DNA from: Halichoerus grypus
Lineage: Eukaryota; Chordata; Mammalia; Carnivora; Phocidae
DNA length: 64,000 bases
Direction: 5' to 3'
Assembly (NCBI RefSeq): GCF_964656455.1
Contig: NC_135726.1
Location: forward strand, 6,520,001-6,584,000
Part shown: piece after piece, positions 24,524-36,710 of the stretch
Numbering within the stretch: the first letter of the stretch is position 1
Layout: each line of letters starts with the position of its first letter
Notes under the pieces: generated by a model
What the model was told of the DNA's origin: nothing
The model's input: the letters and a program-made list of their open reading frames with translations, nothing else
Databases searched by the model: none
Position numbers and translations under genes: made by a program

Positions 24524-24558
24524 TTTAAAAAAAAAAAGAAAAGAAAAGAAAAAGAAAG
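24524..24558 (+). repeat. A/AAAAG-rich tract
   Basis: Poly-A passing into AAAAG units, at the end of the L1M fragment that precedes it; probably a mutated L1 tail. Confidence 0.85.
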
Positions 24559-24879
24559 TAGTAGCTCAATAGCACACATTTACGGAGTCCCTGGTGCTAG
24601 AAGTAGAGATAAGGGAATCAGAATCCAGCCTCTTCCTGGCAGACCTAGCTCTGGTTGGCAACTCTCTAGAGTTACGTACATTTGTAGCCAATTCCAACAT
24701 GGAAGGTCCTTCAAAGCCTTCTTCTCAAGAAAGGAACAGGACATCCAACTCCTCCCAGAAGATGGCCTGACACACACATGAGCTGAGCAATTAGAATAAA
24801 TGGAACCATATCCTAACTGTCAACCTCAGACACGACTAGATTTCCCTCAACATCCAAGTTCACAGAAACCCGGATGCTA

Positions 24880-25450
24880 GCAAGGGTGGTGGATGAGCAT
24901 GCAAATCAGTGTGGCCTTCCTGCGGACCACGGAACACTGTGCCCAGAGCCCATGACACAGCCTTCCCTTGCTCCCACCAATTCTTCTCAACATTTATCCT
25001 ATGAAATGACCAGGGACGTGCCTAAGGGTTAGCACTAAAAATACTCCCAGGATCAATATCTGACATAGCGAAATAGTAAGCTTCATGATATCCAGAAAGA
25101 GAAAACTGACTAAACAAATACAAATAAAAAGATAAGGTGGAAAGGTTATAGCCATTTAAAACCAAACAGAAGGTATGTACTTGGAAAGATTTCCACCACA
25201 GGAAACCAAAATAACCATCGTCATGAGGACAGGTGTCCCATCAGGAGACACTCACTGAGTGAAACCAAAGGGCAGTTAAAATAAAGCCACTGATAACAAT
25301 GTGGATACCTCACAACTAACAGATTATATGCTAATTAAAGATTAAATTTTTTTGAAATGTAAAAAATATGCATCAGAATAATTATCAAAGCAGCATCCTG
25401 GTTTCCCTAGGGAGGAAGGGGTATATGTGAGCACTTAACTATATGTATAA
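24880..25450 (+). mobile_element. L1ME-like fragment
   Basis: GATGAGCATGCAAATCAGTG and CATTTATCCTATGAAATGAC lead into an A-rich 3' UTR containing GTAAAAAATATGCATCAGAA. It is interrupted at its end by the SINEC at 25451. Confidence 0.55.
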
Positions 25451-25637
25451 TCTTTTTTTTTTTTTTTAAGATTTTATTTATTTGAGAGAGAGAGCACAAG
25501 CAGGGAGAAGAGCAGGCAGAGGGAGAAGCAGGCTCCCCACTGAGCAAGGAGCCTGACATGGGACTCAATCCCAGGACCCTGGGATCATGACCTGAGCCAA
25601 AGGCAGGCGCTTAACCGACTGAGCCATCCAGGTGCCC
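25451..25637 (-). mobile_element. SINEC, minus strand
   Basis: T tract, AAGATTTTATTTATTTGAGAGAG and the reverse-complement head GAGCCATCCAGGTGCCC are present. No convincing target duplication was seen. It sits at the end of an L1ME-like fragment. Confidence 0.93.
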
Positions 25638-25704
25638 TAATATTTATTTACTAAAAACAATGACCCAAAGCAAATATGATTTGTCTAAGTTGGAGAGAAG
25701 GGTA

Positions 25705-26195
25705 TATTCATGGCTGCTATAACAGATCACCACAAACTCAGTGACTTAGGACAACACACATTTATGATCTTACACTTGTGCCGGTCAGAAGTCAGGTATG
25801 GGTCTCTCTGGGCTAAAATCAAGGTGTTGGGAGGGCTCTACGGGGGAATCCGTTCCCGTGCCTCTTCTGGCTTCTGGAGGTGGCCTGCGGCTGGTTCATG
25901 GACCCCTTCCACCTTCAAAGCCACTAATTTAACCTCCGTGACCTCTGGTCTGTCATCACATCTCCTCTTCCAACTCTGACCCTCCCCGCTCTGTCTTTCA
26001 CTCACAAGGACCATTGTGATTACATCGGGACCACCCAGATAATCCAGAATAATCTCCCCATCTCAAGATTCTTAACTTAATCACATCTGTAGAGAGCCTT
26101 TTGCCCTATAGGATAACGTAGGCACAGATTCTAGAGATTACGATGGGGATGTCTTGGGGTGGGGAAGGGGGGCTTTATTCTGCTTACCACAGAGT
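25705..26195 (-). mobile_element. MLT1-type MaLR LTR
   Basis: ATGGCTGCTATAACAGATCA, CACACATTTATGATCTTAC, GGGCTAAAATCAAGGTGTTG and GATAATCCAGAATAATCTCC follow the reverse-complement MLT1 order closely. Ends near GCTTACCACAG. Confidence 0.82.
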
Positions 26196-26214
26196 ACACA
26201 GAAATCACTGCCAC

Positions 26215-26460
26215 CTTCATCATAGCAAGAGCAGCTGACCCTTCCTGGGGGCTCTGGGATACTTGTGAGGCATTATCTCAAAGTGTGCAACCTAATTTGC
26301 TCAGCTAATGTCCGTGAGAATCCCCTAAGGGAGGCACTACTCTGACCCCACTTTATAGATGGGTACAACGAGAAGCTAACTAACTTGTCATGGTCACCAA
26401 CATTTTAAGTGGCAGCGCCAAGATCTGAACCCAGGCAGCCAGGCCTTAAGAGAACAGCTT
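26215..26460 (-). mobile_element. MIR
   Basis: ACCCCACTTTATAGATGGGT, AGTGGCAGCGCCAAGATCTG and AACCCAGGCAGCCAGGCCTT with TAAGAGAACAGC. Confidence 0.8.
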
Positions 26461-27484
26461 ATAGTAAGAAATGGTCACAATAGAGCACAAAATGGAAAAG
26501 GCATGACACCAGAATATTGTAAAAGGACAGCCTTTTATAAAAAGGTATCTATGTCTCCCCAAAAAAAAAAAAAAAATCCGGAAGGGTGTAGACCAAGTGC
26601 TCACACACTTGCCTTCGGGGAGAGGGGCTCTGGGTCGGGGGAAGGGGCTGTTACCCTCACCCAGTTGTAGTTAAAGACCTCTCCGCTCATGAAGACAGGT
26701 AACTGCTTCGAGGAGAACAAAATCGGAGTTATTTTAATCAGGGCAAGCACAAGGAGGTCAGAGGAGATCAGCTCGGAGTGGTCTCCAGCAGGAAACTGGC
26801 ATAACGTTCATGCTCGGCCACCCCAGCTGGGGCCCTTCTCAGCTCTCCCGGGACTCGGGTCCTCCTCCGGCCAGGCCCCAGGCCAACCAGCAGAGGCCGG
26901 CAGCAGGCCAGGAGCGGCCTGGATGGTCCGGGCACGATGGGGAGGGTACACCTGCCAATAACATCCCGCAGAACCCCAGCCCTGAGGCTGGCATCCCGCC
27001 CCCGACCAGGTGCCCCGCAGGGTCTCCTCTCCCGGTCTCTATCATGCTGTGCGGACCCGAACTTTGCCAGTCTCCAGGTTCTTCTTCCTCTCCTTCACAC
27101 ACTCACCCTTGGCTGCCAGCACAACTCGGGGCAGGTGAAAGCTTCCTCCAGCCGTGCTGGGAGAGTGGGAAGGGCCCCTCTGCTCTCAAATGGCATGGTC
27201 TCTGATTCTGTTTCCAAAACATCACCACTGACCTGTGGACACTCCTCCTCCCCGAGTGTGGGCCTCCCCAGCCTCCAAGGAGAAAGGCCAGGGCCAGAGC
27301 TGCTTGCCTACCCAAGGCTGGAATCCAGGGGACCTTAACCCTAAAAGTGCCCAAAACAGCAAGAGGTGGTGACCACTGTGTATGGGCCCCACACGGCCCC
27401 GAGAACGCTTCCAGAACACACCAATGCAGGTGCTGACAAGCCACCAGGGCAGCTTGAGCATGAGACCCCCTCCCCCTTCAGGTC

Positions 27485-27660
27485 CACACCAGGCATGTTA
27501 CACACATTTACAAATGTCATCTTCCCAAGGATCGTGCCGGAAAGCTCCGCCATCATCCCATCTCTCGCACGAGAAAACAGAGGCACAAAGAGGCATGAAT
27601 CGCTCAGGGTCATGCAGCCAGTAAGCACAGGGCCGAGACTGGAACTGCTGTGTGTGAGGG
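27485..27660 (-). mobile_element. MIR
   Basis: CACCAGGCATGTTACACACA, GAGAAAACAGAGGCACAAAG and CAGGGTCATGCAGCCAGTAA. Confidence 0.78.
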
Positions 27661-28324
27661 CTAAAAAGGAAGTTGCCATAGGGATGCCCTATCTTAACCC
27701 CAGATCCTACCGTCTCTGGGGGGAGAAAAAGGCGGGCGGAGGCCAAAAGGGGCATCTAGGTCCTTGCCTGGATCCGTCCACCGGACACGTATCGGGAGGC
27801 ACCCGCTGTGGGCCAGGCACAGGCGGAGCGCTGGGGATTCCTCGCTGGTCTGGTCAGCAGGACAGACGGGACCCTGCCGCCCGGAGCTCACAGTCTGGGC
27901 AGGAAGGACCACTGAGCGTCTGGCTCCAGGTCAGGCCCTGCCAGAGGGCAGGAAACACCGACACCAGGATTTCTGGCTTCAGCCTCAAACTGCACGGCAC
28001 TTAAGTCTCTTCCAAGACAACCCAAGACATGTCACTCTGCTACCCTGATGTGTGAAAAATGCATGCTCATTTCTAAGATCCACTGGATGGTGGGCGGTGG
28101 GGACGAGTTTCTAAAAGGATTCACCAAGAGATCGCTTTTAACAGCTCCCTCCCTAGACATCCATAAGAGATGTGGGAGCACCAAAGTGGACCGACTACAA
28201 CTCACTTGACGTGCACAGGGTCCTTCAAAGGGGAGGCGTGGTTGCTTGGAGGAGAGAATTCACGGGATGTACTTCCAAGAGACAGGAAAGGAGCATGAGC
28301 CGTAAGAACAAGAGCAAACCTTAC

Positions 28325-28525
28325 AGCGGGCTTCCCAGGTGCCTCAGTGATCGACCCACAGGCGCGCATCTGAGCCTCCTAACAACCCTGGAAGGCAGGC
28401 ACTCCCACCCTTCCCATTTTGTAGATGAGCAAACAGAGGCACAGAGAGTTAAGTCTCGTGCCCAAGGTCACACAGCTAAAAAGCTAGAGAGTCAGGAGTC
28501 AAACCTACGCAGTCCTCATGGCCCA
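28325..28525 (-). mobile_element. MIR
   Basis: CCTAACAACCCTGGAAGGCA, AACAGAGGCACAGAGAGTTA and GCCCAAGGTCACACAGCTAA. Confidence 0.87.
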
Positions 28526-28686
28526 GGTCAAGACCAGCGTGGCTAGGAAGCAAGAGGACCCTTGAAATAAAGCAAAGGCCCCTAAATTATTTTACAACAA
28601 ACTCCAACTTGCCCATCATATCTGCAGGCAGATGGACACCTCTGGTCATGCTCAGCCCGCCGCCCCTTAGGCCCCTTTTAAAGGGG

Positions 28687-29122
28687 AGTGTCTTCGTTTG
28701 CTAGGGTCGCCATAACAAAATACCACAGACCGGGTAGCTTCAACAGCAGCAGTTCACTGTCTCACAGCCCTGGAGGCTGGAAGCCCAAGACCAGGTGTTG
28801 GCAGGGTTGGTTCCCGCTGGCGGCTGAGAGGGTCAATCTGTTCCGTGCCTCTCCCCCACCTTCTGGCACCGGTGGTGTGCCTCGGCCTGGAGATGCACCA
28901 CTCCCAGCCCCGCGTCCCTCGTCACTGGGCCTTCTCTGTGTGTCTCGTCTCCTTTTAAGGACACGGTCATATTGGACTGGGGGCCCACCCGACGCCAGCA
29001 TGACCTTAATGAGTACCTCTGCAAAGATCCTACTGCCAAATAAGGTCACATGCTGAGGTACCAGGGGGTTAGGGCTTTGAAGTATGAATCTGGGGGGAGG
29101 TCACAATTCAACCCATCACAGG
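28687..29122 (-). mobile_element. MLT1A-like MaLR LTR
   Basis: The segment has GCCATAACAAAATACCACAG, GGAGGCTGGAAGCCCAAGA, a TTTTAAGGACACGGTCATAT segment, AAATAAGGTCACATGCTGAG and CACAATTCAACCCATCACA. This is the reverse complement of an MLT1A-type solo LTR. Confidence 0.82.
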
Positions 29123-29589
29123 GACACCCCCCCCCCGCCGGCCCATAAGTCCTGAAGCTGCCAGACTACGCTCTCCAACAGGAGAGGTCACCTATCCTGC
29201 CCACATCCAAGAGAGGACAATGGCCTCAAAAGAGCCAATCTCTGTGCACTGGCTCGAAAAGACCCGGCCAATCACAGGCCTCCCTCAGGAGCCCATCCCT
29301 GGGGGGGCGGGGACACCTCAGGCTTCCCGGAAGGGGCCGCACAGGGAGTCAAGCTGGAGAAAGGCTTTGCTGGGGAATCCAGCCATGGCTACCAGGACAC
29401 GTAAGGGAGACCAGTCCATGGAGAGAAGTCACCACCAGGGGCTCTTGCCACCGACAGGATGGTGAGTCCTCAGTGCCACCACCTCCCCTTCCCACGAAGG
29501 CCACTTACAGGGTAAGGCTGTTCATTTTCTTGGATTCCTACAAGAACCCACCCCCCAAGCAAGCCCCTACAATCATTCTGTCCTCTAGG

Positions 29590-30010
29590 CATCTGTGGGG
29601 TTGCTACAGCCACCTCTGCCCCCTCCGAAACTAGGGGCCATGGAAGAGCCTGCAAGATGCCCTCCAAACCCATTTCCCATTCTTAATGGCACACAGGTTG
29701 GCCACATTTCCCAGGATCCTTTGCAGCTGGTCACATGCCAAGTTCTGGTCTGCGGAAGTTGGGCACCTTCCACCTTGCAGGCCTGGCCCATAAAACCCTC
29801 TAAGGCATCTTCCATTCTTCCTCTTCCTCTGCATGCTGGCTGGACACAGAGGATCCTGAGGTGGCCTTGGAAGTCTTAGGGGATCACGGTGCTGCCAGGC
29901 AGCAGAGCCTCACCCCTCAATCGCACCCACTGTTTCATGACTTGGGTGAGAAACTTGTACTATATGAAGAAATCATTTGTCACTGCACTTTGTCCCTGAC
30001 TAACATAGAA
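29590..30010 (+). mobile_element. LTR-like repeat (probable MaLR)
   Basis: CAGGATCCTTTGCAGCTGG, GTTCTGGTCTGCGGAAGT, GGCCTGGCCCATAAAACCC and the terminal CTGACTAACATAGAAG follow the layout of a MaLR-like LTR. An L2 fragment starts at once after it. Confidence 0.5.
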
Positions 30011-30385
30011 GCTTTGCTGCCATGCCCTCTGCCTGGAATGCTCTCCCCACAGAGCTTCCCCTGGCTCCCTCCTTCTCACCCACTAAGTCTCAGCTCAAAT
30101 GTCACCTCCACAGAGAGGCTTCTCTGAGACCTGCCCTACAAACAGTGTTCTTCACTGGTCACTCTGTCCCAGTGCCCTGTTTCTTTCCTTCCTAGCATCC
30201 ATCACAATCCAAAATGATGGAATGATTAGTTTGGCTTTTTCTTTCCCATGAAACTATAGGCACTAGAGGCTCCTTTATGGATCTCCACTGTCCCGCTCAC
30301 CACTTCATCCCCAGTGACCAGTGTAACACCCGACACACACTCAGTCCTCTTTGAGCATTTGCTAAATCAACAAAGGAACCAATTC
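30010..30385 (+). mobile_element. L2 3' end
   Basis: CTGCCTGGAATGCTCTCCCC, GTCTCAGCTCAAATGTCACC, CAGAGAGGCTTCTCTGAGAC and TTGAGCATTTGCTAAATCAA form the best-preserved L2 in the window. Confidence 0.88.
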
Positions 30386-30502
30386 TAAGAACATCAAATG
30401 ATCATGATCCAGGACAGAAAACCCTTGAACAACCACAGAAACCAATTCCTCAACCATCCAGCATACAAGCAGGTCTGAACCAATAACAAGAATAAAAAGG
30501 TT

Positions 30503-30710
30503 GGGGCGCCTGGGTGGTTCAGTCAGTTAAGTGTCCAACTCCTGATTTCCACTCAGGTCATGATCTCAGTGTTGTTAGATCGAGCCCTGCATCAGGCTCT
30601 GCGCTCAACACAGGGTCTGCTTGTCCCTCTCCTTCTGCTCCTCCACATCCTCCCCCACCCCGCACATGCGCTCTCTAATAAATAAATGAAATCTTTTAAA
30701 AAAATAAATG
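30503..30710 (+). mobile_element. SINEC, older subtype
   Basis: The head continues with AAGTGTCCAACTCCTGATTTC, a different subtype from the GTCTGCCTTCGG copies. Short target duplication AAAAGGT at both ends. Confidence 0.93.
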
Positions 30711-30879
30711 AAAAGGTCAATTCTATTTTTCATACCAGCAGTCTCTATCATGGAGTACACCCCAGAAGGGAACCAGGAAGGAAAATCACTATGTAAGTGG
30801 AAGTTCTAACATTGATCTCATCCTTTCTACAATACCACTTGCCTTTATGTTCGATGAGGACAATGACAATAATCATGAC

Positions 30880-31135
30880 AAGGATGACAAGAGCAGCTAA
30901 TACTCGAGCATCTGCCTCCAGAGTGTTCAGCAACATAGCAAGCGTTTCCCATGTATTCATTTAATGTTCTCAAAAGTCTCGTGCAATTGGCTCTTTCATT
31001 AGTCCTTTTACAGATGTGGAAATGGAGACACAAAGAGATGACGAGTGGCCCAAGATCACACTCCAACTAAGTGGCAGGGCTGGGATTGGACCCCAGGCAC
31101 CTGGGCTCTGGACTCTGTGCTATCATGTACCATAA
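30880..31135 (-). mobile_element. MIR, nearly full length
   Basis: CCATGTATTCATTTAATGTT, CTTTTACAGATGTGGAAATG, CTAAGTGGCAGGGCTGGGAT and TGGACTCTGTGCTATCATGT. Confidence 0.87.
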
Positions 31136-31644
31136 CTGCACATCTAAATCAACAAATAAGTAAGTTTATAGATACTGAGGATGTTGGCTCAATCTTATCT
31201 CTGACGGGATGTCTGAAGGAATGTGGATTTCTTCTTAGATGGAGGATGCCAGTGGAAAAACAGCCACTTCTCCATTGTTTTGAAAACATTCTGATAAGAT
31301 AACAACTTTCAAAAATATTCATTTTTTTTAATGGCTATGAAGCCCCAGGATGGATTTCAGAATTAGCGGAGAAACAGAACCGCCACCCTTTCACCGGCCC
31401 TGGCTGTCAGCACCTGTCCACACCGTGCAGCCCCCTGCCACGCCTGTCTCCCTGCTCACCAGGGCACGTCGAGAGTCCCCCCCTCCCGGCAGATCCAGCA
31501 CCCCGCAGAGCGTGTCCTGTGCGCACAGAAGGAATGGATGCATTTCCCTCCCGTTGTCAACAACGCAGTCTGAGCGGAGCTGCTGTTCCTGGGTCCCCAG
31601 CGGGGTGCTTCTCCATCACGCACGGAACTGAAACAGCTAAGAGC

Positions 31645-31890
31645 ACCAGGAGGTGGGACTCTGAAGGCAGACAGAACGGGTACAAATTATAGTTGTGCCT
31701 GGTCGTGGCTGTGTGGCCTTGGGCGCATCTCTTAGACTCCCCAGGACTCCGTGTCCTCTTCAATAGTGCAGGGAGGATGCCTGCTTCCCAGGTTCACTGT
31801 GAGCAGCTGACAAGCTGGTGTGTGTGATGTGCTTCCACACCGAGAGGTACACAGAGAGCACTCGTTAGAGGCAGCTCTCGTCATCATCAG
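31645..31890 (+). mobile_element. MIR
   Basis: GGACTCTGAAGGCAGACAG, GGCTGTGTGGCCTTGGGCGC and AGAGCACTCGTTAGAGGCAG. Confidence 0.75.
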
Positions 31891-32564
31891 GGGGACAAGC
31901 CAAGAACCCCACACCAGGGCAACAGGACAGCTCCTATTTTTGAGAATTCCTCAATTCATGGGCAGCCACAACTTGGCAAAAATAAGCAGATGGAGAAAAC
32001 ATGCGTAAGTGCAACTGAAAATTTCGGGATACAAGCCTACTCAGTCGAAACGGCCACAGTCCACACCCTCAAAGGCAGCTCATTGCCGCACCAACCCTGT
32101 TCGGACTCCACAAACCAGGGGCGACACGTCAGCTCCCGAGACACATTCCAGGCCTCCCAAATGCAGAAGATGCAGGAGGACCCTAAAGGTTTAACCCAGC
32201 AAGGGCCCCAAGTGGGCTCCTTTCTACTGGAGACTCAGCTGGTGCCCCTGGAAGGAAAGAAAAACCACACACACAGCATTTCCCGGCTGTCCCATGAGCT
32301 CCCTCCCTATATTCAGAGGCTCTTCAGGAGGCCAGGGCTGGAAGGAATCCCAGTCACCATCTTACCATCCCCCTTGGAAAGCAAGAGGGAAACTGACAGC
32401 CAAGAGGTGAGTGGCTTAAGATCCACAGTCTTCATTAGAAGCCAGGCCTTGGGACTCCCCACCAGTGTCTTTTCCCCTTTTTCTTTTATTGTATTACATT
32501 CCAATTATGTAGTATCTCCCACATATTAAAAATAAGTACAAAAAATCCACTTAATTCTTGTCTA

Positions 32565-32715
32565 AAATTCATCTAATTCATATTGGATAGGAGCAATTAT
32601 CTCACTTTGATAGGGAAACTGAGGCATGGAGTGCCTCAGTTCACACACTCACTAGGTGGCGGAGTGGGGATCTGAGCTGCAAGTCTGGATCCGGGGTCCA
32701 GGTGCTCTCACGGTG
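32565..32715 (-). mobile_element. MIR
   Basis: GATAGGGAAACTGAGGCATG, ACTCACTAGGTGGCGGAGTG and GGGGATCTGAGCTGCAAGTC. Confidence 0.75.
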
Positions 32716-32769
32716 GCCAGCCACTCCCAGCTCCTTCCCACCCTGCACATGCAGGCTTCTCCTCACAGA

Positions 32770-33115
32770 GGAGATTCCCCATTTCTTGAACCCGAGTTGG
32801 CCTTGGTGACCTGAGCTGGTACAAGGGACATTCTGGGACTTCTGAGGTTAAGCCATAAGAAGCCCTGCAGCTTCTGCTGAGGACTCTTGGAACACACCCG
32901 CCGGGGGGATGCCAAGCACCATGTTAAGTCCAACTATTCTGGGACTAGCAGGCAGTAGGCACTCAGTCACCCATTGCCACCAAGGCACCAGATGTGGAAG
33001 TGAAGATTCTGGAACCTTCCGGACCAAGGGACACACCAGTTGAGTACCACTAAATGACCTGAGTCCAGGCCACAAAGGGTAAAATCACCCAGCTGAACCC
33101 TGCCCAAATCTCTGA
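32770..33115 (+). mobile_element. MLT1-like LTR fragment
   Basis: GAGTTGGCCTTGGTGACCTG, GGGACTTCTGAGGTTAAGCC and GCCCTGCAGCTTCTGCTGAG resemble the copy at 55985-56395. The 3' part is poorly preserved. Confidence 0.5.
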
Positions 33116-33551
33116 CCCACAAACTTACTCACTCATATTCAATGGCACCTGCTGATCCCACTTCAAGACAGCCAGCCTGCAGGCCACCTGGTAGCCTCTC
33201 CTTCAACTTACCACCCAACAAGCTCCTCCTCGAGGAGGCCTCCCCCATTCCCTACCATCCCTCTCACAGCCAGATGGGTAAGAACCGTCCTTCCTCACAT
33301 GGTACCGAGCCCAGACCCTCACTGTGGTACTGATCACACAACCCTGCAACGGCTGGTTGCTGGGTCTGTTCCCCACCAGGGGCAGGGGCTCCACCCTTCC
33401 TCCTCTTGCACAGCAGTCCAGCACCCAATAGGACAGCAAATATGGGCTGAACACATGACAGTGCTCCATCACGACAGGGTCCAAAGAGAGACCCTATTAA
33501 ACCCACTGACATTTTATGGCTCTAAGCAAAGCAACACGTGACTTGAAACCA

Positions 33552-33776
33552 GCGTTTCTCAACCTCAGCACCACTGACACTTTGTACTAGATTATTATTT
33601 GTGGTACGGGCTGTTCTGGGCATTGTAAGATGTTTAACAGCATTCCTGGCCTTGATCCACTAGATGCCGGGAGCACACCCCATCCCCAATGATGACAACA
33701 AAAAGTATCTCCAGGCATTGCTGCATGCTCCCAGTGGGCTGCGGGGGGATCGCCCCGGTGGAGAACCACTCCCTGC
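33552..33776 (+). mobile_element. MER20-like hAT element
   Basis: The ends CAGCGTTTCTCAACC and GGAGAACCACTCC form the inverted terminal pattern. The interior has GGGCATTGTAAGATGTTTAA, CACTAGATGCCGGGAGCAC and AGTATCTCCAGGCATTGC. Near full length, non-coding. Confidence 0.85.
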
Positions 33777-34129
33777 TTTAGACAGCAGGACCTATGTGTG
33801 TCTACCGTCACCCAAGCCTGCATGGGCAGCCGGTGTGTGTGGGATACCTGTCCACAAGTCACACACCACTTGCCGAGGACTCCAAAACCACCTGCCCGTG
33901 CTCCCTCGTGCAAGCTGGCAGGCATCCCAGTAACCTGCATGGTCCTACTAACTTACAGCCCTGAAGGAACACCATGTCCTGGGGTCCCCCTCAGGACTTC
34001 ACCCTTACAACAGTGAGCTGGAAATGCATCCCTGAGAGTCCCTATCAAGGACCTGAAGGCTTGCTCTCTGAGGGGTCAGGGAGCACCATTACTAAGCTCT
34101 TTACCCCAGAACTGGCTTTTTCTGTCTCT

Positions 34130-34680
34130 TTACCAGGAACACATCCATCTCACACAGGACTGCCAGAGCATGTTCCAAAATGCAAATGTGATCATGTCAT
34201 CCCTCTTCTGAAAACCCTTCCTTGGATCCCTGCTGCCCTCCAGAGAAAGTCCAAACACTTGAGCAAGACTTTGCCACCCTGGACAAGCTGGACACCACTC
34301 GTTAGCAACAACAATGGCAAAAATACAGCAGGGGTTCCCAATGGGTGAGTGCCTAGCCCATGCCATGCACCATGTTGAACCCCTCTAACATATTAACTCA
34401 TTTATTCACTCCCAACCATAACCCTGCAGTGCGGACACCAGTATTATTCCCTTTCTAGAGATGAGAGAATTAAATCTCAGAAAGCAGATGTAACTTGCCC
34501 ATGCCCACACAGCAAAGCTCCTCAAACAGTGCTCCAAGTCAAACCCCATGCTGCTCGTACCTAACGCAACAATGTCGGCTCCATGAGGATTTGAAGCTGA
34601 TTACTGCCGTGTCTTCAGTACCTAGGACAGTGCCTGGCAGCGCGGATGCTCAACTACGGAAGGAAGGAGGGATGGCAGGA
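34130..34680 (+). mobile_element. L2 3' end split by a MIR
   Basis: AACCCTTCCTTGGATCCCTG and AGAAAGTCCAAACACTTGAG (34130-34310) are followed by a minus-strand MIR, then L2 resumes with CGGCTCCATGAGGATTTG and GTACCTAGGACAGTGCCTGG (34570-34680). Confidence 0.75.
34345..34510 (-). mobile_element. MIR inside an L2
   Basis: CATATTAACTCATTTATTCA, CATAACCCTGCAGTGCGGAC and TATTATTCCCTTTCTAGAGA; flanked on both sides by L2 sequence. Confidence 0.78.
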
Positions 34681-34689
34681 TGGGTGGAA

Positions 34690-34985
34690 GTCTCAAGAGC
34701 ACCATATGCCAAACCTAGCTAATTACCAGGACCACTGGGGAGCTGATTAAAATACGGAGTCCCAAACTACCTAGTGAATGACAGTCACCTTCAAACTCTC
34801 CAGGGAGAGGGCAAAATTGCATTTAGTTAACCGAAGGGGGAGAACTACAGGACATGGATTTCAGGAGACAAAATCCCATCTCATGCCCCTTAGAATGAGC
34901 TTCAGGAGAAGTTTCCAGGAGCTTGTGTTTTTAAAAGTCCCCCAGGTATTTCTGATTGTCAGTCAGGCTTGGGACCCACTGCCCA
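34690..34985 (+). mobile_element. MER5A-like hAT element with internal insertion
   Basis: CCACTGGGGAGCTGATTAAA at the start and AGTCCCCCAGGTATTTCTGA with GGCTTGGGACCCACTG at the end fit MER5A. The middle ~120 bp do not, so it is rearranged. Confidence 0.55.
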
Positions 34986-35263
34986 CTCTCAGTATGGCAC
35001 CCCTGCCTTTACCATTTGTACCCCTTCCACACCCAGCAGGCCCCCAACCCCACCCCAGCTCCAACAAGTATCTGGGCCACTTGGGAGATCAAGTGTAGCC
35101 AAATGCAAGCAAAACTGGGAGGAAAGTTGGCTTCTCACTCACATGGGCATTTTCAAAGCAGGGCTTCTGGCTCTGTACCACCTGAGACCTGCTTGGCTCC
35201 AAAGCCAGAAGAAACCTTTTGGAAAGCTATTTAATCTGACTCATGATAAGAAATCAAATGAAG

Positions 35264-35462
35264 GGGCGCCTGGGTGGCTCAGTCGTTAAGCGTCTGCCTT
35301 CGGCTCAGGTCATGATCCCAGGGTCCTGGGATCGAGCCCCACATCGGGCTCCCTGCTCAGCCGGGAGCCTGCTTCTCCCTCTCCCATTCCCCCTGCTTGT
35401 GTTCCCTCTCTAGCTGTCTCTCTCTCTGTGTCAAATAAATAAATAAAATCTTTAAAAAAAGA
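35264..35462 (+). mobile_element. SINEC, full length
   Basis: Complete element. Target duplications AAGAARTCAAATGAAG at 35248-35263 and 35463-35478 differ at one position. Confidence 0.97.
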
Positions 35463-35679
35463 AAGAAGTCAAATGAAGAACTATGCCAAGCTAGCAGAGT
35501 CCACCTGTGAATGGCCAAGTTTGGAATCCCACTGCAGCATGGATTCAAGTTTGGGAACAGGTACCTCACGGGCTTTTGGGGGGATGCTGCCAAACCGCCT
35601 TTTGACTCAGAAATAACACTTATAGGAAGCTGTCCTTCAGGTGTGCCCACGTTAGAAGAATAAAAGCATGCAAGGATAA

Positions 35680-36327
35680 CCCACACACACTGCTGGTGGG
35701 AATGTAAAATGCTGTAACCACCTTGAAAATAGTCTGGCAGTTCCTAAAATAATTAAACAGAGTTACCATATGACCCAGCAATTATACTCCCAGGCATACG
35801 CCCAAGAGAAATGAAAATATACACCCACACAAAGACTTGTACATGAATGCCCACAGCAGCACGATTCACAGTTGCCAAAAAGTAGAAACAACCCAAATGT
35901 CCATCAATGAGCAAATAAACAAATTGTGGAAAATCCACACAATGGAATATTATTCAACCGCACAAAGGAATGACGTACCAACACGCACTACGACATGGAT
36001 GGACCTCAGGAACATCACGCTAAGTGAGTGAAGCCAGACACAAAAGGCCTCATGTTACAGAATCCCATTTACAGGAAATGTCCAGAACAGGGCAATCTAC
36101 AGAGACAGAAAGGAGACTCATGGTTGCTTAGGGCAGGGGAGGAGGGTGAGGGCTATCAGGGACAGGGTTTCCTGCTGAGGTGATGAAAAGTTCTAAAACT
36201 GATGGAGGTGGTGGTTGTTTGCACAGACCTGTGAATACACTAAAAACCACCAAATTGTTCGTTTTAAGTGGGGGGTAGGGTATGTGAATTCTATCTCGAT
36301 AGAGCTATTATTAAAAAAAAAAGGAAA
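35680..36327 (+). mobile_element. L1M 3' end
   Basis: ACACTGCTGGTGGGAATGTA, CATATGACCCAGCAATTATA, ACAATGGAATATTATTCAAC and ATTCTATCTCGATAGAGC then poly-A give an almost complete L1M 3' end. Confidence 0.92.
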
Positions 36328-36530
36328 GGGGCGCCTGAGTGGCTCAGTCGTTAAGCGTCTGCCTTCGGCTCAGGTCATGGTCCCAGGGTCCTGGGATCGA
36401 GCCCCACATCGGGCTCTCTGCTCAGCGGGAAGCCTGCTTCTCCTTCTCCCACTCCCCCTACTTGTGTGCCCTCTCTCGCTGTGTCTCTCTCTGTCAAATA
36501 AATAAATAAAATCTTTAAAAAAAAAAAAAA
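36328..36530 (+). mobile_element. SINEC inserted at an L1 poly-A tail
   Basis: Complete element that begins right after the A-rich end of the L1M fragment at 35680-36327. The flanks share AAAAAAGGAA, consistent with insertion into the L1 tail. Confidence 0.95.
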
Positions 36531-36710
36531 GGAAGAATAGAAGTAGAGCTGCAGTAGCTAATAGCAAAAGACCCAAAATAACCCCAATGTCCATCTCCGG
36601 GGCTCAGACCCTGAACCACAGCCAGATGCTACGTGGCCGTTAAAGAATCAGGCAGACCCATGTGCGGATCAGAACCCTCCTCCAAATAATCATTAGAAAA
36701 ACAAATCAAG